Positions 14,001 to 27,619 of a stretch of DNA of 64,000 nucleotides are shown here, one piece after another (the stretch's first letter is position 1; each line of letters opens with the position of its first letter). The notes under the pieces are model-generated. The model searched no databases. It worked only from the letters and a program-made list of their open reading frames with translations, and was not told where the DNA came from. A program made the translations under genes and the position numbers. The stretch comes from Psococerastis gibbosa (Eukaryota; Arthropoda; Insecta; Psocodea; Psocidae), in assembly GCA_963971405.1 (NCBI GenBank), contig OZ020487.1, forward strand, positions 20,197,371 through 20,261,370, read 5' to 3'.

Positions 14001-17000
14001 CGAATGAATTTTTTTTAGCTACATTTACACCTTTGAACACGCAAAAGCAACTGCTCAATGTTACGAACAATACAATGAGCACAAATAAGCAAAATTAAGA
14101 TACCCATATCATTTCAAGACCTTTAAAAAAAAAATAAGTAAATAGCTATTTTTCTTATTCTTGTCGAATGAATTTTTTTTAGCTACAATTACACCGATGA
14201 ACACGCAGGAGCATTTACTCAATGTTAGGTACAATACAATGAGCCGAAATAAGCAAAATTATGACACCCATATCATATCAAAACCTTTAAAAAAAATAAA
14301 ATAAGTATATAGCTATTTTTCTTATTCTTGTCGAATGAATTTTTTTTAGCTCCACTTACACCGATGAACACGCAGGAGCAATTGGTCAATGTTAAGTACA
14401 ATACAGTGAGCCTAAATAACCAAAATTAAGACACCTATATCTTTTTAAGACCTTTAAAAAAAAGAAAATAATGAAATTGCTATTTTTCTTATTCTTGTCG
14501 AATAAATTTTATGTAGCTACATTTACACCGATGAACACGCTGGAGCAATTGCTAAATGTAAGGTACAATACAGTGAGCCATAATAAGCAAAACTAGGACA
14601 CCCATATCAATTCAAGACCTTTAAAAAAAATAAAATAAGTAAATAGCTATTTTTCTTATTCTTGTCGAGTGAATTTTTTTAGCTACATTTACACCGATGA
14701 ACACGCAGGAGCAATTGCTCGATGTTAAGTACAATTTAATGAGCCAAAACGAGCAAAATTAAGACACCCATATCATATCAAGACCTTTAAAAAAATGAAA
14801 TAAGTATGTAGCTATTTTTCTTATTCTTGTCGAATGAATTTTTAGTAGCTACATTTACACGGATGAACACGCAGGAGCATTTACTTAATGTTAGGTACAA
14901 TACAATGAGCCAACATAAGCAAAATTAAGACACCTATATCTTATTAAGACCTTAAAAAAAAGAAAATAACTAAATAGCTATTTTTCTTATTCTTGTCGAA
15001 TGAATTTTTAGTAGCTACATTTACACGGATGAACACGCAGGAGCATTTACTTAATGTTAGGTACAATACAATGAGCCAACATAAGCAAAATTAAGACACC
15101 TATATCTTATTAAGACCTTAAAAAAAAGAAAATAACTAAATAGCTATTTTTCTTATTCTTGTCGAATGAATTTTTAGTAGCTACATTTACACGGATGAAC
15201 ACGCAGGAGCATTTGCTCAATGTTAGGTACATTACAATGAGCCAAAATTAGCAAAATTAGGACACCTATATCTTTTAAAGACCTTTAAAAAAATAAAATA
15301 AGTAAATAGCTATTTTTCTGATTCCTGTCGAATGAATTTTTTTTTAGCTACATTTACACCGATGAACACGCAGAAGCAACTGCTTAATGTTGAGTACTAT
15401 ACAATGAGCCAAAATAAGCAAAATTAAGACACCCATATCATTTCAAGACCTTTAAAAAAAAAATAAGTAAATAGCTATTTTTCTTATTCTTGTCGAATGA
15501 ATTTTTTTTAGCTACAATTACACCGATGAACACGCAGAAGCAATTGGTCAATGTTAAGTACAATACATTGAGCCTAAATAACCGAAATTAAGACACCTAT
15601 ATCTTTTTAAGACCTTTAAAAAAAGAAAATAACGAAATAGCTATTTTTCTTATTCTTGTCGAATGAATTTTTCTTAGCTACAATTACACCGATGAACACG
15701 CAGGAGCAATTGCTTAATGTTAGGTACAATACAATGAGCCAAAATAAGCAAAATTAAGACACCTATATCTTTTAAAGACCTTTAAAAAAATAAAATAAGT
15801 AAATAGCTATTTTTCTGATTCCTGTCGAATGAATTTTTTTAGCTACATTTACACCTTTGAACACGCAGAAGCAACTGCTCAATGTTAAGAACAATGCAAT
15901 GAGGCAAAATAAGCAAAATTAAGACACCCATATCATTTCAAGACCTTTAAAAAAATAAAATGAGTAAATAGCTATTTTTCTGATTCCTGTCGAATGAATT
16001 TTTTTTAGCTACATTTACACCGATGAACACGCAGAAGCAACTGCTCAATGTTTAATACAATACAATGAGCCAAAATAAGCAAAATTAAGACACCTATATC
16101 TTTTAAAGACCTTTAAAAAAAAAAAATAAGTAAATAGCTATTTTTCTTATTCTTGTCGAATGAATTTTTTTTAGCTACAATTACACCGATGAACACGCAG
16201 GAGCAATTGCTTAATGTTATGTACAATACAATGAGCCGAAGTAAGCAAAATATGACACCCATATCATTTCAAGACCTTTAAAAAAAAAATAAGTAAATAG
16301 CTATTTTTCTTATTCTTGTCGAATGAATTTTTTTTAGCTACAATTACACCGATGAACACGCAGGAGCATTTACTCAATGTTAGGTACAATACAATGAGCC
16401 GAAATAAGCAAAATTATGACACCCATATCATATCAAAACCTTTAAAAAAAATAAAATAAGTATATAGCTATTTTTCTTATTCTTGTCGAATGAATTTTTT
16501 TTAGCTCCACTTACACCGATGAACACGCAGGAGCAATTGGTCAATGTTAAGTACAATACAGTGAGCCTAAATAACCAAAATTAAGACACCTATATCTTTT
16601 TAAGACCTTTAAAAAAAAGAAAATAATGAAATTGCTATTTTTCTTATTCTTGTCGAATAAATTTTATGTAGCTACATTTACACCGATGAACACGCTGGAG
16701 CAATTGCTAAATGTAAGGTACAATACAGTGAGCCATAATAAGCAAAACTAGGACACCCATATCAATTCAAGACCTTTAAAAAAAATAAAATAAGTAAATA
16801 GCTATTTTTCTTATTCTTGTCGAGTGAATTTTTTTAGCTACATTTACACCGATGAACACGCAGGAGCAATTGCTCGATGTTAAGTACAATTTAATGAGCC
16901 AAAACGAGCAAAACTAAGACACCCATATCATATCAAGACCTTTAAAAAAATGAAATAAGTATGTAGCTATTTTTCTTATTCTTGTCGAATGAATTTTTAG

Positions 17001-17807
17001 TAGCTACATTTACACGGATGAACACGCAGGAGCATTTACTTAATGTTAGGTACAATACAATGAGCCAACATAAGCAAAATTAAGACACCTATATCTTATT
17101 AAGACCTTAAAAAAAAGAAAATAACTAAATAGCTATTTTTCTTATTCTTGTCGAATGAATTTTTAGTAGCTACATTTACACGGATGAACACGCAGGAGCA
17201 TTTACTTAATGTTAGGTACAATACAATGAGCCAACATAAGCAAAATTAAGACACCTATATCTTATTAAGACCTTAAAAAAAATAAAATAACTAAATAGCT
17301 ATTTTTCTTATTCTTGTCGAATGAATTTTTAGTAGCTACATTTACACGGATGAACACGCAGGAGCATTTGCTCAATGTTAGGTACATTACAATGAGCCAA
17401 AATTAGCAAAATTAGGACACCTATATCTTTTAAAGACCTTTAAAAAAATAAAATAAGTAAATAGCTATTTTTCTGATTCCTGTCGAATGAATTTTTTTTT
17501 AGCTACATTTACACCGATGAACACGCAGAAGCAACTGCTTAATGTTGAGTACTATACAATGAGCCAAAATAAGCAAAATTAAGACACCCATATCATTTCA
17601 AGACCTTTAAAAAAAAAAATAAGTAAATAGCTATTTTTCTTATTCTTGTCGAATGAATTTTTTTTAGCTACAATTACACCGATGAACACGCAGAAGCAAT
17701 TGGTCAATGTTAAGTACAATACATTGAGCCTAAATAACCGAAATTGAGACACCTATATCTTTTTAAGACCTATAAAAAAAGAAAATAACGAAATAGCTAT
17801 TTTTCTT
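10181..17807 (+). repeat. 23-monomer HOR in tandem, 2 x about 3815 bp
   Basis: Copy 1 is about 10181-13995 and copy 2 about 13996-17807. The AGCTCCAC monomer lies at 8872, 10533, 12688, 14348 and 16503, so intervals alternate 1661, 2155, 1660 and 2155 bp (10, 13, 10 and 13 monomers). The AAATAACCGAAATT landmark recurs at 11761 and 15576, and at 13917 and 17732, each 3815 bp apart. The second landmark of each pair carries TTGAGACACC and the first TTAAGACACC, so the alternation is real. The 23-mer is therefore itself a 13+10 composite made from the 10-mer unit. Ends are approximate. Confidence 0.82.
11014..11345 (+). repeat. Representative satellite monomer doublet (2 x 166 bp)
   Basis: Two adjacent monomers, 11014-11179 and 11180-11345, read as identical by eye over 166 bp, including the length of the A-run. 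Both are the TTTTTAGTAGCTACATTT / CACGGATGAACACGCAGG / CATTTACTTAATG variant. Identity between immediate neighbours, in an array whose typical neighbours differ at many sites, points to a very recent one-monomer duplication. The same doublet is carried in the larger HOR copies near 13.2 kb, 14.85 kb and 17.0 kb, so it was amplified afterwards with its surroundings. Confidence 0.85.
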
Positions 17808-20800
17808 ATTCTTGTCGAATGAATTTTTTGTAGCTAAATTTACACCGACGAACACGCACGAGCAATTGCTCAATGTTAGGTACAATACAGTGAGCCAACA
17901 TAAGCAAAATTAAGACACCTATATCTTTTTAAGACCTTTAAAAAAAAAATTAACTAAATTGCTATTTTTCTTATTCTTGTCTTGTGAATTTTTAGTAGCT
18001 ACATTTACACGGATGAACACGCAGGAGCATTTGCCCAATGTTAGGTACAGTACAATGAGCCAAAATAAGCAAAATTAGGACACCTATATCTTATTAAGAC
18101 CTTAAAAAAAAGAAAATAACTAAATAGCTATTTTTCTGATTCCTGTCGAATGAATTTTTAGTAGCTACATTTACACGGATGAACACGCAGGAGCATTTGC
18201 TCAATGTTAGGTACATTACAATGAGCCAAAATTAGCAAAATTAGGACACCTATATCTTTTAAAGACCTTTAAAAAAATAAAATAAGTAAATAGCTATTTT
18301 TCTGATTCCTGTCGAATGAATTTTTTTTTAGCTACATTTACACCGATGAACACGCAGAAGCAACTGCTTAATGTTGAGTACTATACATTGAGCCAAAATA
18401 AGCAAAATTAAGACACCCATATCATTTCAAGACCTTTAAAAAAAAAAATAAGTAAATAGCTATTTTTCTTATTCTTGTCGAATGAATTTTTTTTAGCTAC
18501 AATTACACCGATGAACACGCAGAAGCAATTGGTCAATGTTAAGTACAATACATTGAGCCTAAATAACCGAAATTAAGACACCTATATCTTTTTAAGACCT
18601 TTAAAAAAAGAAAATAACGAAATAGCTATTTTTCTTATTCTTGTCGAATGAATTTTTTGTAGCTAAATTTACACCGACGAACACGCACGAGCAATTGCTC
18701 AATGTTAGGTACAATACAGTGAGCCAACATAAGCAAAATTAAGACACCTATATCTTTTTAAGACCTTTAAAAAAAAAAATTAACTAAATTGCTATTTTTC
18801 TTATTCTTGTCTTGTGAATTTTTAGTAGCTACATTTACACGGATGAACACGCAGGAGCATTTGCCCAATGTTAGGTACAGTACAATGAGCCAAAATAAGC
18901 AAAATTAGAACACCTATATCTTTTGAAGACCTTTAAAAAAATAAAATAAGTAAATAGCTATTTTTCTGATTCCTGTCGAATGAATTTTTTTTAGCTACAT
19001 TTACACCGATGAACACGCAGAAGCAACTGCTCAATGTTAAGTACAATGCAATGAGCCGAAATAAGCCAAATTAAGACACCCATACCATATCAAAACCTTT
19101 AAAAAAAATAAAATAAGTATATAGCTATTTTTGGTATTCTTGTCGAATGAATTTTTTTTAGCTACATTTACACCGATGAACACGCAGAAGCACTTGCTCA
19201 ATGTTAAGTACTATACATTGAGCCAAAATAAGCAAAATTAAGACACCCATATCATTTCAAGACCTTTAAAAAAATAAAATAAGTAAATAGCTATTTTTCT
19301 GATTCCTGTCGAATGAATTTTTTTTAGCTACATTTACACCGATGAACACGCAGAAGCAACTGCTCAATGTTTAATACAATACAATGAGCCAAAATAAGCA
19401 AAATTAAGACACCTATATCTTTTAAAGACCTTTAAAAAAATAAAATAAGTAAATGGCTATTTTTCTGATTCCTGTCGAATGAATTTTTTTTAGCTACATT
19501 TACACCTTTGAACACGCAAAGGCAACTGCTCAATGTTAAGAACAATACAATGAGCCAAAATAAGCAAAATTAAGACACCCATATCATTTCAAGACCTTTA
19601 AAAAAAAAAAATAAGTAAATAGCTATTTTTCTTATTCTTGTCGAATGAATTTTTTTTAGCTACAATTACACCGATGAACACGCAGGAGCAATTGCTTAAT
19701 GTTATGTACAATACAATGAGCCGAAGTAAGCAAAATATGACACCCATATCGTATCAAAACCTTTAAAAAAAATAAAATAAGTATATAGCTATTTTTGGTA
19801 TTCTTGTCGAATGAATTTTTTTTAGCTACATTTACACCGATGAACACGCAGAAGCAATTGGTCAATGTTAAGTACAATACATTGAGCCAAAATAAGAAAA
19901 ATTAAGACACCCATATCATTTCAAGACCTTTAAAAAAAAAATAAGTAAATAGCTATTTTTCTTATTCTTGTCGAATGAATTTTTTTTAGCTACAATTACA
20001 CCGATGAACACGCAGGAGCATTTACTCAATGTTAGGTACAATACAATGAGCCAACATAAGCAAAATTAAGACACCTATATCTTATTAAGACCTTATAAAA
20101 AAGAAAATAACTAAATAGCTATTTTTCTTATTCTTGTCGAATGAATTTATAGTAGCTACATTTACACGGATGAACACGCTGGAGCAATTGCTAAATGTAA
20201 GGTACAATACAGTGAGCCATAATAAGCAAAACTAGGACACCCATATCAATTCAAGACCTTTAAAAAAAATAAAATAAGTAAATAGCTATTTTTCTTATTC
20301 TTGTCGAGTGAATTTTTTTAGCTACATTTACACCGATGAACACGCAGGAGCAATTGCTCGATGTTAAGTACAATTTAATGAGCCAAAACGAGCAAAATTA
20401 AGACACCCATATCATATCAAGACCTTTAAAAAAATGAAATAAGTATGTAGCTATTTTTCTTATTCTTGTCGAATGAATTTTTAGTAGCTACATTTACACG
20501 GATGAACACGCAGGAGCATTTACTTAATGTTAGGTACAATACAATGAGCCAACATAAGCAAAATTAAGACACCTATATCTTATTAAGACCTTAAAAAAAG
20601 AAAATAACTAAATAGCTATTTTTCTTATTCTTGTCGAATGAATTTTTAGTAGCTACATTTACACGGATGAACACGCAGGAGCATTTGCTCAATGTTAGGT
20701 ACATTACAATGAGCCAAAATTAGCAAAATTAGGACACCTATATCTTTTAAAGACCTTTAAAAAAATAAAATAAGTAAATAGCTATTTTTCTGATTCCTGT

Positions 20801-23800
20801 CGAATGAATTTTTTTTTAGCTACATTTACACCGATGAACACGCAGAAGCAACTGCTTAATGTTGAGTACTATACAATGAGCCAAAATAAGCAAAATTAAG
20901 ACACCCATATCATTTCAAGACCTTTAAAAAAAAAAATAAGTAAATAGCTATTTTTCTTATTCTTGTCGAATGAATTTTTTTTAGCTACAATTACACCGAT
21001 GAACACGCAGAAGCAATTGGTCAATGTTAAGTACAATACATTGAGCCTAAATAACCGAAATTAAGACACCTATATCTTTTTAAGACCTTTAAAAAAAGAA
21101 AATAACGAAATAGCTATTTTTCTTATTCTTGTCGAATGAATTTTTTGTAGCTAAATTTACACCGACGAACACGCACGAGCAATTGCTCAATGTTAGGAAC
21201 AATACAGTGAGCCAACATAAGCAAAATTAAGACACCTATATCTTTTTAAGACCTTTAAAAAAAAAATTAACTAAATTGCTATTTTTCTTATTCTTGTCTT
21301 GTGAATTTTTAGTAGCTACATTTACACGGATGAACACGCAGGAGCATTTGCCCAATGTTAGGTACAGTACAATGAGCCAAAATAAGCAAAATTAGGACAC
21401 CTATATCTTATTAAGACCTTAAAAAAAAGAAAATAACTAAATAGCTATTTTTCTGATTCCTGTCGAATGAATTTTTAGTAGCTACATTTACACGGATGAA
21501 CACGCAGGAGCATTTGCTCAATGTTAGGTACATTACAATGAGCCAAAATTAGCAAAATTAGGACACCTATATCTTTTAAAGACCTTTAAAAAAATAAAAT
21601 AAGTAAATAGCTATTTTTCTGATTCCTGTCGAATGAATTTTTTTTTAGCTACATTTACACCGATGAACACGCAGAAGCAACTGCTTAATGTTGGGTACTA
21701 TACAATGAGCCAAAATAAGCAAAATTAAGACACCCATATCATTTCAAGACCTTTAAAAAAAAAATAAGTAAATAGCTATTTTTCTTATTCTTGTCGAATG
21801 AATTTTTTTTAGCTACAATTACACCGATGAACACGCAGAAGCAATTGGTCAATGTTAAGTACAATACATTGAGCCTAAATAACCGAAATTAAGACACCTA
21901 TATCTTTTTAAGACCTTTAAAAAAAGAAAATAACGAAATAGCTATTTTTCTTATTCTTGTCGAATGAATTTTTTGTAGCTAAATTTACACCGACGAACAC
22001 GCACGAGCAATTGCTCAATGTTAGGTACAATACAGTGAGCCAACATAAGCAAAATTAAGACACCTATATCTTTTTAAGACCTTTAAAAAAAAAATTAACT
22101 AAATTGCTATTTTTCTTATTCTTGTCTTGTGAATTTTTAGTAGCTACATTTACACGGATGAACACGCAGGAGCATTTGCCCAATGTTAGGTACAGTACAA
22201 TGAGCCAAAATAAGCAAAATTAGAACACCTATATCTTTTGAAGACCTTTAAAAAAATAAAATAAGTAAATAGCAATTTTTCTGATTCCTGTCGAATGAAT
22301 TTTTTTTAGCTACATTTACACCGATGAACACGCAGAAGCAACTGCTCAATGTTAAGTACAATGCAATGAGCCGAAATAAGCCAAATTAAGACACCCATAC
22401 CATATCAAAACCTTTAAAAAAAATAAAATAAGTATATAGCTATTTTTGGTATTCTTGTCGAATGAATTTTTTTTAGCTACATTTACACCGATGAACACGC
22501 AGAAGCACTTGCTCAATGTTAAGTACTATACATTGAGCCAAAATAAGCAAAATTAAGACACCCATATCATTTCAAGACCTTTAAAAAAATAAAATAAGTA
22601 AATAGCTATTTTTCTGATTCCTGTCGAATGAATTTTTTTTAGCTACATTTACACCGATGAACACGCAGAAGCAACTGCTCAATGTTTAATACAATACAAT
22701 GAGCCAAAATAAGCAAAATTAAGACACCTATATCTTTTAAAGACCTTTAAAAAAATAAAATAAGTAAATAGCTATTTTTCTGATTCCTGTCGAATGAATT
22801 TTTTTTAGCTACATTTACACCTTTGAACACGCAAAGGCAACTGCTCAATGTTAAGAACAATACAATGAGCCAAAATAAGCAAAATTAAGACACCCATATC
22901 ATTTCAAGACCTTTAAAAAAAAAAAATAAGTAAATAGCTATTTTTCTTATTCTTGTCGAATGAATTTTTTTTAGCTACAATTACACCGATGAACACGCAG
23001 GAGCAATTGCTTAATGTTATGTACAATACAATGAGCCGAAGTAAGCAAAATATGACACCCATATCGTATCAAAACCTTTAAAAAAAATAAAATAAGTATA
23101 TAGCTATTTTTGGTATTCTTGTCGAATGAATTTTTTTTAGCTACATTTACACCGATGAACACGCAGAAGCAATTGGTCAATGTTAAGTACAATACATTGA
23201 GCCAAAATAAGAAAAATTAAGACACCCATATCATTTCAAGACCTTTAAAAAAAAAATAAGTAAATAGCTATTTTTCTTATTCTTGTCGAATGAATTTTTT
23301 TTAGCTACAATTACACCGATGAACACGCAGGAGCATTTACTCAATGTTAGGTACAATACAATGAGCCAACATAAGCAAAATTAAGACACCTATATCTTAT
23401 TAAGACCTTAAAAAAAAGAAAATAACTAAATAGCTATTTTTCTTATTCTTGTCGAATGAATTTTTAGTAGCTACATTTACACGGATGAACACGCAGGAGC
23501 ATTTGCTCAATGTTAGGTACATTACAATGAGCAGAAATTAGCAAAATTAGGACACCTATATCTTTTAAAGACCTTTAAAAAAATAAAATAAGTAAATAGC
23601 TATTTTTCTGATTCCTGTCGAATGAATTTTTTTTTAGCTACATTTACACCGATGAACACGCAGAAGCAACTGCTCAATGTTGAGTACTATACAATGAGCC
23701 AAAATAAGCAAAATTAAGACACCCATGTCATTTCAAGACCTTTAAAAAAAAAAATAAGTAAATAGCTATTTTTCTTATTCTTGTCGAATGAATTTTTTTT

Positions 23801-26800
23801 AGCTACAATTACACCGATGAACACGCAGAAGCAATTGGTCAATGTTAAGTACAATACATTGAGCCTAAATAACCAAAATTACGACACCTATATCTTTTTA
23901 AGACCTTTAAAAAAAGAAAATAACGAAATAGCTATTTTTCTTATTCTTGTCGAATGAATTTTTTGTAGCTAAATTTACACCGACGAACACGCACGAGCAA
24001 TTGCTCAATGTTAGGTACAATACAGTGAGCCAACATAAGCAAAATTAAGACACCTATATCTTTTTAAGACCTTTAAAAAAAAAAATTAACTAAATTGCTA
24101 TTTTTCTTATTCATGTCTTGTGAATTTTTAGTAGCTACATTTACACGGATGAACACGCAGGAGCATTTGCCCAATGTTAGGTACAGTACAATGAGCCAAA
24201 ATAAGCAAAATTAGGACACCTATATCTTTTAAAGACCTTTAAAAAAATAAAATAAGTAAATAGCTATTTTTCTGATTCCTGTCGAATGAATTTTTTTTAG
24301 CTACATTTACACCGATGAACACGCAGAAGCAACTGCTCAATGTTAAGTACAATACAATGAGCCGAAATAAGCCAAATTAAGACACCCATATCATTTCAAG
24401 ACCTTTAAAAAAAAAAATAAGTAAATAGCTATTTTTCTTATTCTTGTCGAATGATTTTTTTTTAGCTACAATTACACCGATGAACACGCAGAAGCAATTG
24501 GTCAATGTTAAGTACAATACATTGAGCCTAAATAACCGAAATTAAGACACCTATATCTTTTTAAGACCTTTAAAAAAAGAAAATAACGAAATAGCTATTT
24601 TTCTTATTCTTGTCGAATGAATTTTTTGTAGCTAAATTTACACCGACGAACACGCACGAGCAATTGCTCAATGTTAGGAACAATACAGTGAGCCAACATA
24701 AGCAAAATTAAGACACCTATATCTTTTTAAGACCTTTAAAAAAAAAATTAACTAAATTGCTATTTTTCTTATTCTTGTCTTGTGAATTTTTAGTAGCTAC
24801 ATTTACACGGATGAACACGCAGGAGCATTTGCCCAATGTTAGGTACAGTACAATGAGCCAAAATAAGCAAAATTAGGACACCTATATCTTATTAAGACCT
24901 TAAAAAAAAGAAAATAACTAAATAGCTATTTTTCTGATTCCTGTCGAATGAATTTTTAGTAGCTACATTTACACGGATGAACACGCAGGAGCATTTGCTC
25001 AATGTTAGGTACATTACAATGAGCCAAAATTAGCAAAATTAGGACACCTATATCTTTTAAAGACCTTTAAAAAAATAAAATAAGTAAATAGCTATTTTTC
25101 TGATTCCTGTCGAATGAATTTTTTTTTAGCTACATTTACACCGATGAACACGCAGAAGCAACTGCTTAATGTTGAGTACTATACAATGAGCCAAAATAAG
25201 CAAAATTAAGACACCCATATCATTTCAAGACCTTTAAAAAAAAAATAAGTAAATAGCTATTTTTCTTATTCTTGTCGAATGAATTTTTTTTAGCTACAAT
25301 TACACCGATGAACACGCAGAAGCAATTGGTCAATGTTAAGTACAATACATTGAGCCTAAATAACCGAAATTAAGACACCTATATCTTTTTAAGACCTTTA
25401 AAAAAAGAAAATAACGAAATAGCTATTTTTCTTATTCTTGTCGAATGAATTTTTTGTAGCTAAATTTACACCGACGAACACGCACGAGCAATTGCTCAAT
25501 GTTAGGTACAATACAGTGAGCCAACATAAGCAAAATTAAGACACCTATATCTTTTTAAGACCTTTAAAAAAAAAATTAACTAAATTGCTATTTTTCTTAT
25601 TCTTGTCTTGTGAATTTTTAGTAGCTACATTTACACGGATGAACACGCAGGAGCATTTGCCCAATGTTAGGTACAGTACAATGAGCCAAAATAAGCAAAA
25701 TTAGAACACCTATATCTTTTGAAGACCTTTAAAAAAATAAAATAAGTAAATAGCAATTTTTCTGATTCCTGTCGAATGAATTTTTTTTAGCTACATTTAC
25801 ACCGATGAACACGCAGAAGCAACTGCTCAATGTTAAGTACAATGCAATGAGCCGAAATAAGCCAAATTAAGACACCCATACCATATCAAAACCTTTAAAA
25901 AAAATAAAATAAGTATATAGCTATTTTTGGTATTCTTGTCGAATGAATTTTTTTTAGCTACATTTACACCGATGAACACGCAGAAGCACTTGCTCAATGT
26001 TAAGTACTATACATTGAGCCAAAATAAGCAAAATTAAGACACCCATATCATTTCAAGACCTTTAAAAAAATAAAATAAGTAAATAGCTATTTTTCTGATT
26101 CCTGTCGAATGAATTTTTTTTAGCTACATTTACACCGATGAACACGCAGAGGCAACTGCTCAATGTTTAATACAATACAATGAGCCAAAATAAGCAAAAT
26201 TAAGACACCTATATCTTTTAAAGACCTTTAAAAAAATAAAATAAGTAAATAGCTATTTTTCTGATTCCTGTCGAATGAATTTTTTTTAGCTACATTTACA
26301 CCTTTGAACACGCAAAGGCAACTGCTCAATGTTAAGAACAATACAATGAGCCAAAATAAGCAAAATTAAGACACCCATATCATTTCAAGACCTTTAAAAA
26401 AAAAAAATAAGTAAATAGCTATTTTTCTTATTCTTGTCGAATGAATTTTTTTTAGCTACAATTACACCGATGAACACGCAGGAGCAATTGCTTAATGTTA
26501 TGTACAATACAATGAGCCGAAGTAAGCAAAATATGACACCCATATCGTATCAAAACCTTTAAAAAAAATAAAATAAGTATATAGCTATTTTTGGTATTCT
26601 TGTCGAATGAATTTTTTTTAGCTACATTTACACCGATGAACACGCAGAAGCAATTGGTCAATGTTAAGTACAATACATTGAGCCAAAATAAGAAAAATTA
26701 AGACACCCATATCATTTCAAGACCTTTAAAAAAAAAATAAGTAAATAGCTATTTTTCTTATTCTTGTCGAATGAATTTTTTTTAGCTACAATTACACCGA

Positions 26801-27132
26801 TGAACACGCAGGAGCATTTACTCAATGTTAGGTACAATACAATGAGCCAACATAAGCAAAATTAAGACACCTATATCTTATTAAGACCTTAAAAAAAAGA
26901 AAATAACTAAATAGCTATTTTTCTTATTCTTGTCGAATGAATTTTTAGTAGCTACATTTACACGGATGAACACGCAGGAGCATTTGCTCAATGTTAGGTA
27001 CATTACAATGAGCAGAAATTAGCAAAATTAGGACACCTATATCTTTTAAAGACCTTTAAAAAAATAAAATAAGTAAATAGCTATTTTTCTGATTCCTGTC
27101 GAATGAATTTTTTTTTAGCTACATTTACACCG
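17808..27132 (+). repeat. 20/21-monomer HOR, three tandem copies of 3.3-3.5 kb
   Basis: The landmark GTCTTGTGAATTTTTAG occurs in pairs five monomers apart: 17979/18809, 21296/22124 and 24777/25605. Pair-to-pair spacing is 3317 and 3481 bp. A second landmark set (the monomer with GCCGAAGTAAGC) recurs at about 19656, 22971 and 26452, with spacing 3315 and 3481 bp. The copies therefore differ by exactly one monomer (20 versus 21). The region between about 23.4 and 24.6 kb carries additional monomers, including a TTCATGTCTTGTG form at 24115. The third copy is cut by the transposon. Confidence 0.82.
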
Positions 27133-27140
27133 ATGAACAC
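27133..27140. repeat. Target-site duplication, left copy (ATGAACAC)
   Basis: The 8 bp ATGAACAC directly precede the element and are repeated directly after it at 30103-30110. They fit the nTnnnnAn preference known for hAT target sites. The uninterrupted satellite carries this 8-mer once per monomer, as at 23652-23659, so the duplication comes from the insertion. Confidence 0.95.
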
Positions 27141-27153
27141 TAGGGTGGAGCGA
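27141..27153 (+). repeat. Terminal inverted repeat, left (13 bp perfect)
   Basis: TAGGGTGGAGCGA is the exact reverse complement of 30090-30102. Similarity continues in patches inward: TATTTAATAGTTA at 27177-27189 mirrors 30042-30054, and GAGGTGCCCCAGGG at 27255-27268 mirrors 29963-29976. The full degenerate inverted repeat therefore extends about 150 bp. Confidence 0.94.
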
Positions 27154-27254
27154 AAAACCTTTATTTTTTATTTTTTTATTTAATAGTTACCAAACGGTGC
27201 GATACCTTACCCGAAGACCACACGTCAATTTTTTTATCATTCAAAAAATTTTAA

Positions 27255-27285
27255 GAGGTGCCCCAGGGTGCCCAAAGTTTTGAAA
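27255..27285 (+). promoter_or_regulatory. Subterminal inverted repeat, left arm (candidate transposase-binding site)
   Basis: GAGGTGCCCCAGGG (27255-27268) followed by an AAAGTTTTGAA box (27274-27284) lies 114 bp from the left tip. The same two boxes occur in inverted orientation near the right tip. hAT elements typically have short subterminal motifs bound by transposase. That this is such a site is an inference from position and conservation. Confidence 0.6.
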
Positions 27286-27444
27286 TTTCTTCAAAAATGG
27301 GCCTTTCTATGAAGTCGAAAAAAATATTCTGGCGCCATTTTTTTGCATACTTAGGTTGGCACTATGTGCAGAACGAATTGTTCTACCTGTACAAGCAAGC
27401 GGTGATCGTCCATATTTGATCATGAAATTAATATTAATTTTAAG

Positions 27445-27604
27445 GTAAGCCTTATTTTTTATTTTAATTTGCATGCATACGGCATATGGTGCGTTAATAG
27501 ATATATTTGTGTAATACAGCTTTATATAATATAGTTAGGCATAATATACCTTAATTACATTTTTTATAATTCAATTATGAAATTCGGGCTAATTTTTGTT
27601 GCAG
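27445..27604 (+). other. Putative 160-nt intron in the transposase 5' UTR
   Basis: The donor TTTTAAG|GTAAGC at 27444/27445 and the acceptor TTTTTGTTGCAG|GC ending at 27604 both match eukaryotic splice consensus well, with a T-rich tract before the acceptor. Splicing would join 27444 to 27605, 15 nt upstream of the transposase ATG. The alternative is that this stretch holds the promoter instead: TTTATATAATATAG at about 27531-27544 could be a TATA box with transcription starting shortly before the ATG. The sequence alone does not decide between them. Confidence 0.5.
27531..27544 (+). promoter_or_regulatory. Possible TATA-like element upstream of the transposase
   Basis: TTTATATAATATAG lies about 76-89 bp before the ATG at 27620. 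In this AT-rich stretch such a motif can occur by chance, and it falls inside the proposed intron, so the two readings compete. Confidence 0.25.
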
Positions 27605-27619
27605 GCTGTTTAACCTAAA

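Larger units (their letters stand above)
1..27140. repeat. 166-bp satellite array, left arm
   Basis: This is a continuous head-to-tail tandem array. The landmark GTCGAATGAA recurs every 165-167 bp (for example at 5, 171, 338 and 671; a variant reading ATCGAATGAA is at 505). Each monomer has, in order: GTCGAATGAA, a T-run followed by AGCTAC, an ATTTACACCGATGAACACGC box, a GCAATTGC/GCAACTGC box, an ATACAATGAGCC box, AAGCAAAATTAAGACACC, a long A-run, and AAATAGCTATTTTTC. Monomer variants differ at several sites and recur in a fixed order, which gives higher-order repeats. All copies point the same way and I see no inversion. No gene is supported in this arm. The monomer length is close to one nucleosome repeat, as is common for centromeric or pericentromeric satellites. 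That location is an inference. The family name is not recognised. Confidence 0.97.
27154..27619 (+). other. Transposon 5' noncoding region
   Basis: This is about 466 bp between the left TIR and the start codon. It contains a T-rich stretch, the inner parts of the inverted repeat, a more mixed stretch at about 27290-27420, and the proposed intron. An upstream ATG at 27422 lies in the presumed leader. Apart from these I see nothing coding here. Confidence 0.7.

Noticed and set aside
19656-19877. Recurring antisense 73-codon open frames (also 22971, 26452, 36224, 48330, 55134, 57956) with near-identical translations
   Set aside because: They lie wholly in satellite sequence, span parts of two monomers and recur only because the HOR recurs. 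Composition is low-complexity (KN/F/I-rich) and there is no sign of a promoter or of coding constraint.
1-27140. CRISPR array, because of regular repeats
   Set aside because: The whole 166-bp unit repeats with no unique spacers, and the unit is far too long. The context is eukaryotic.
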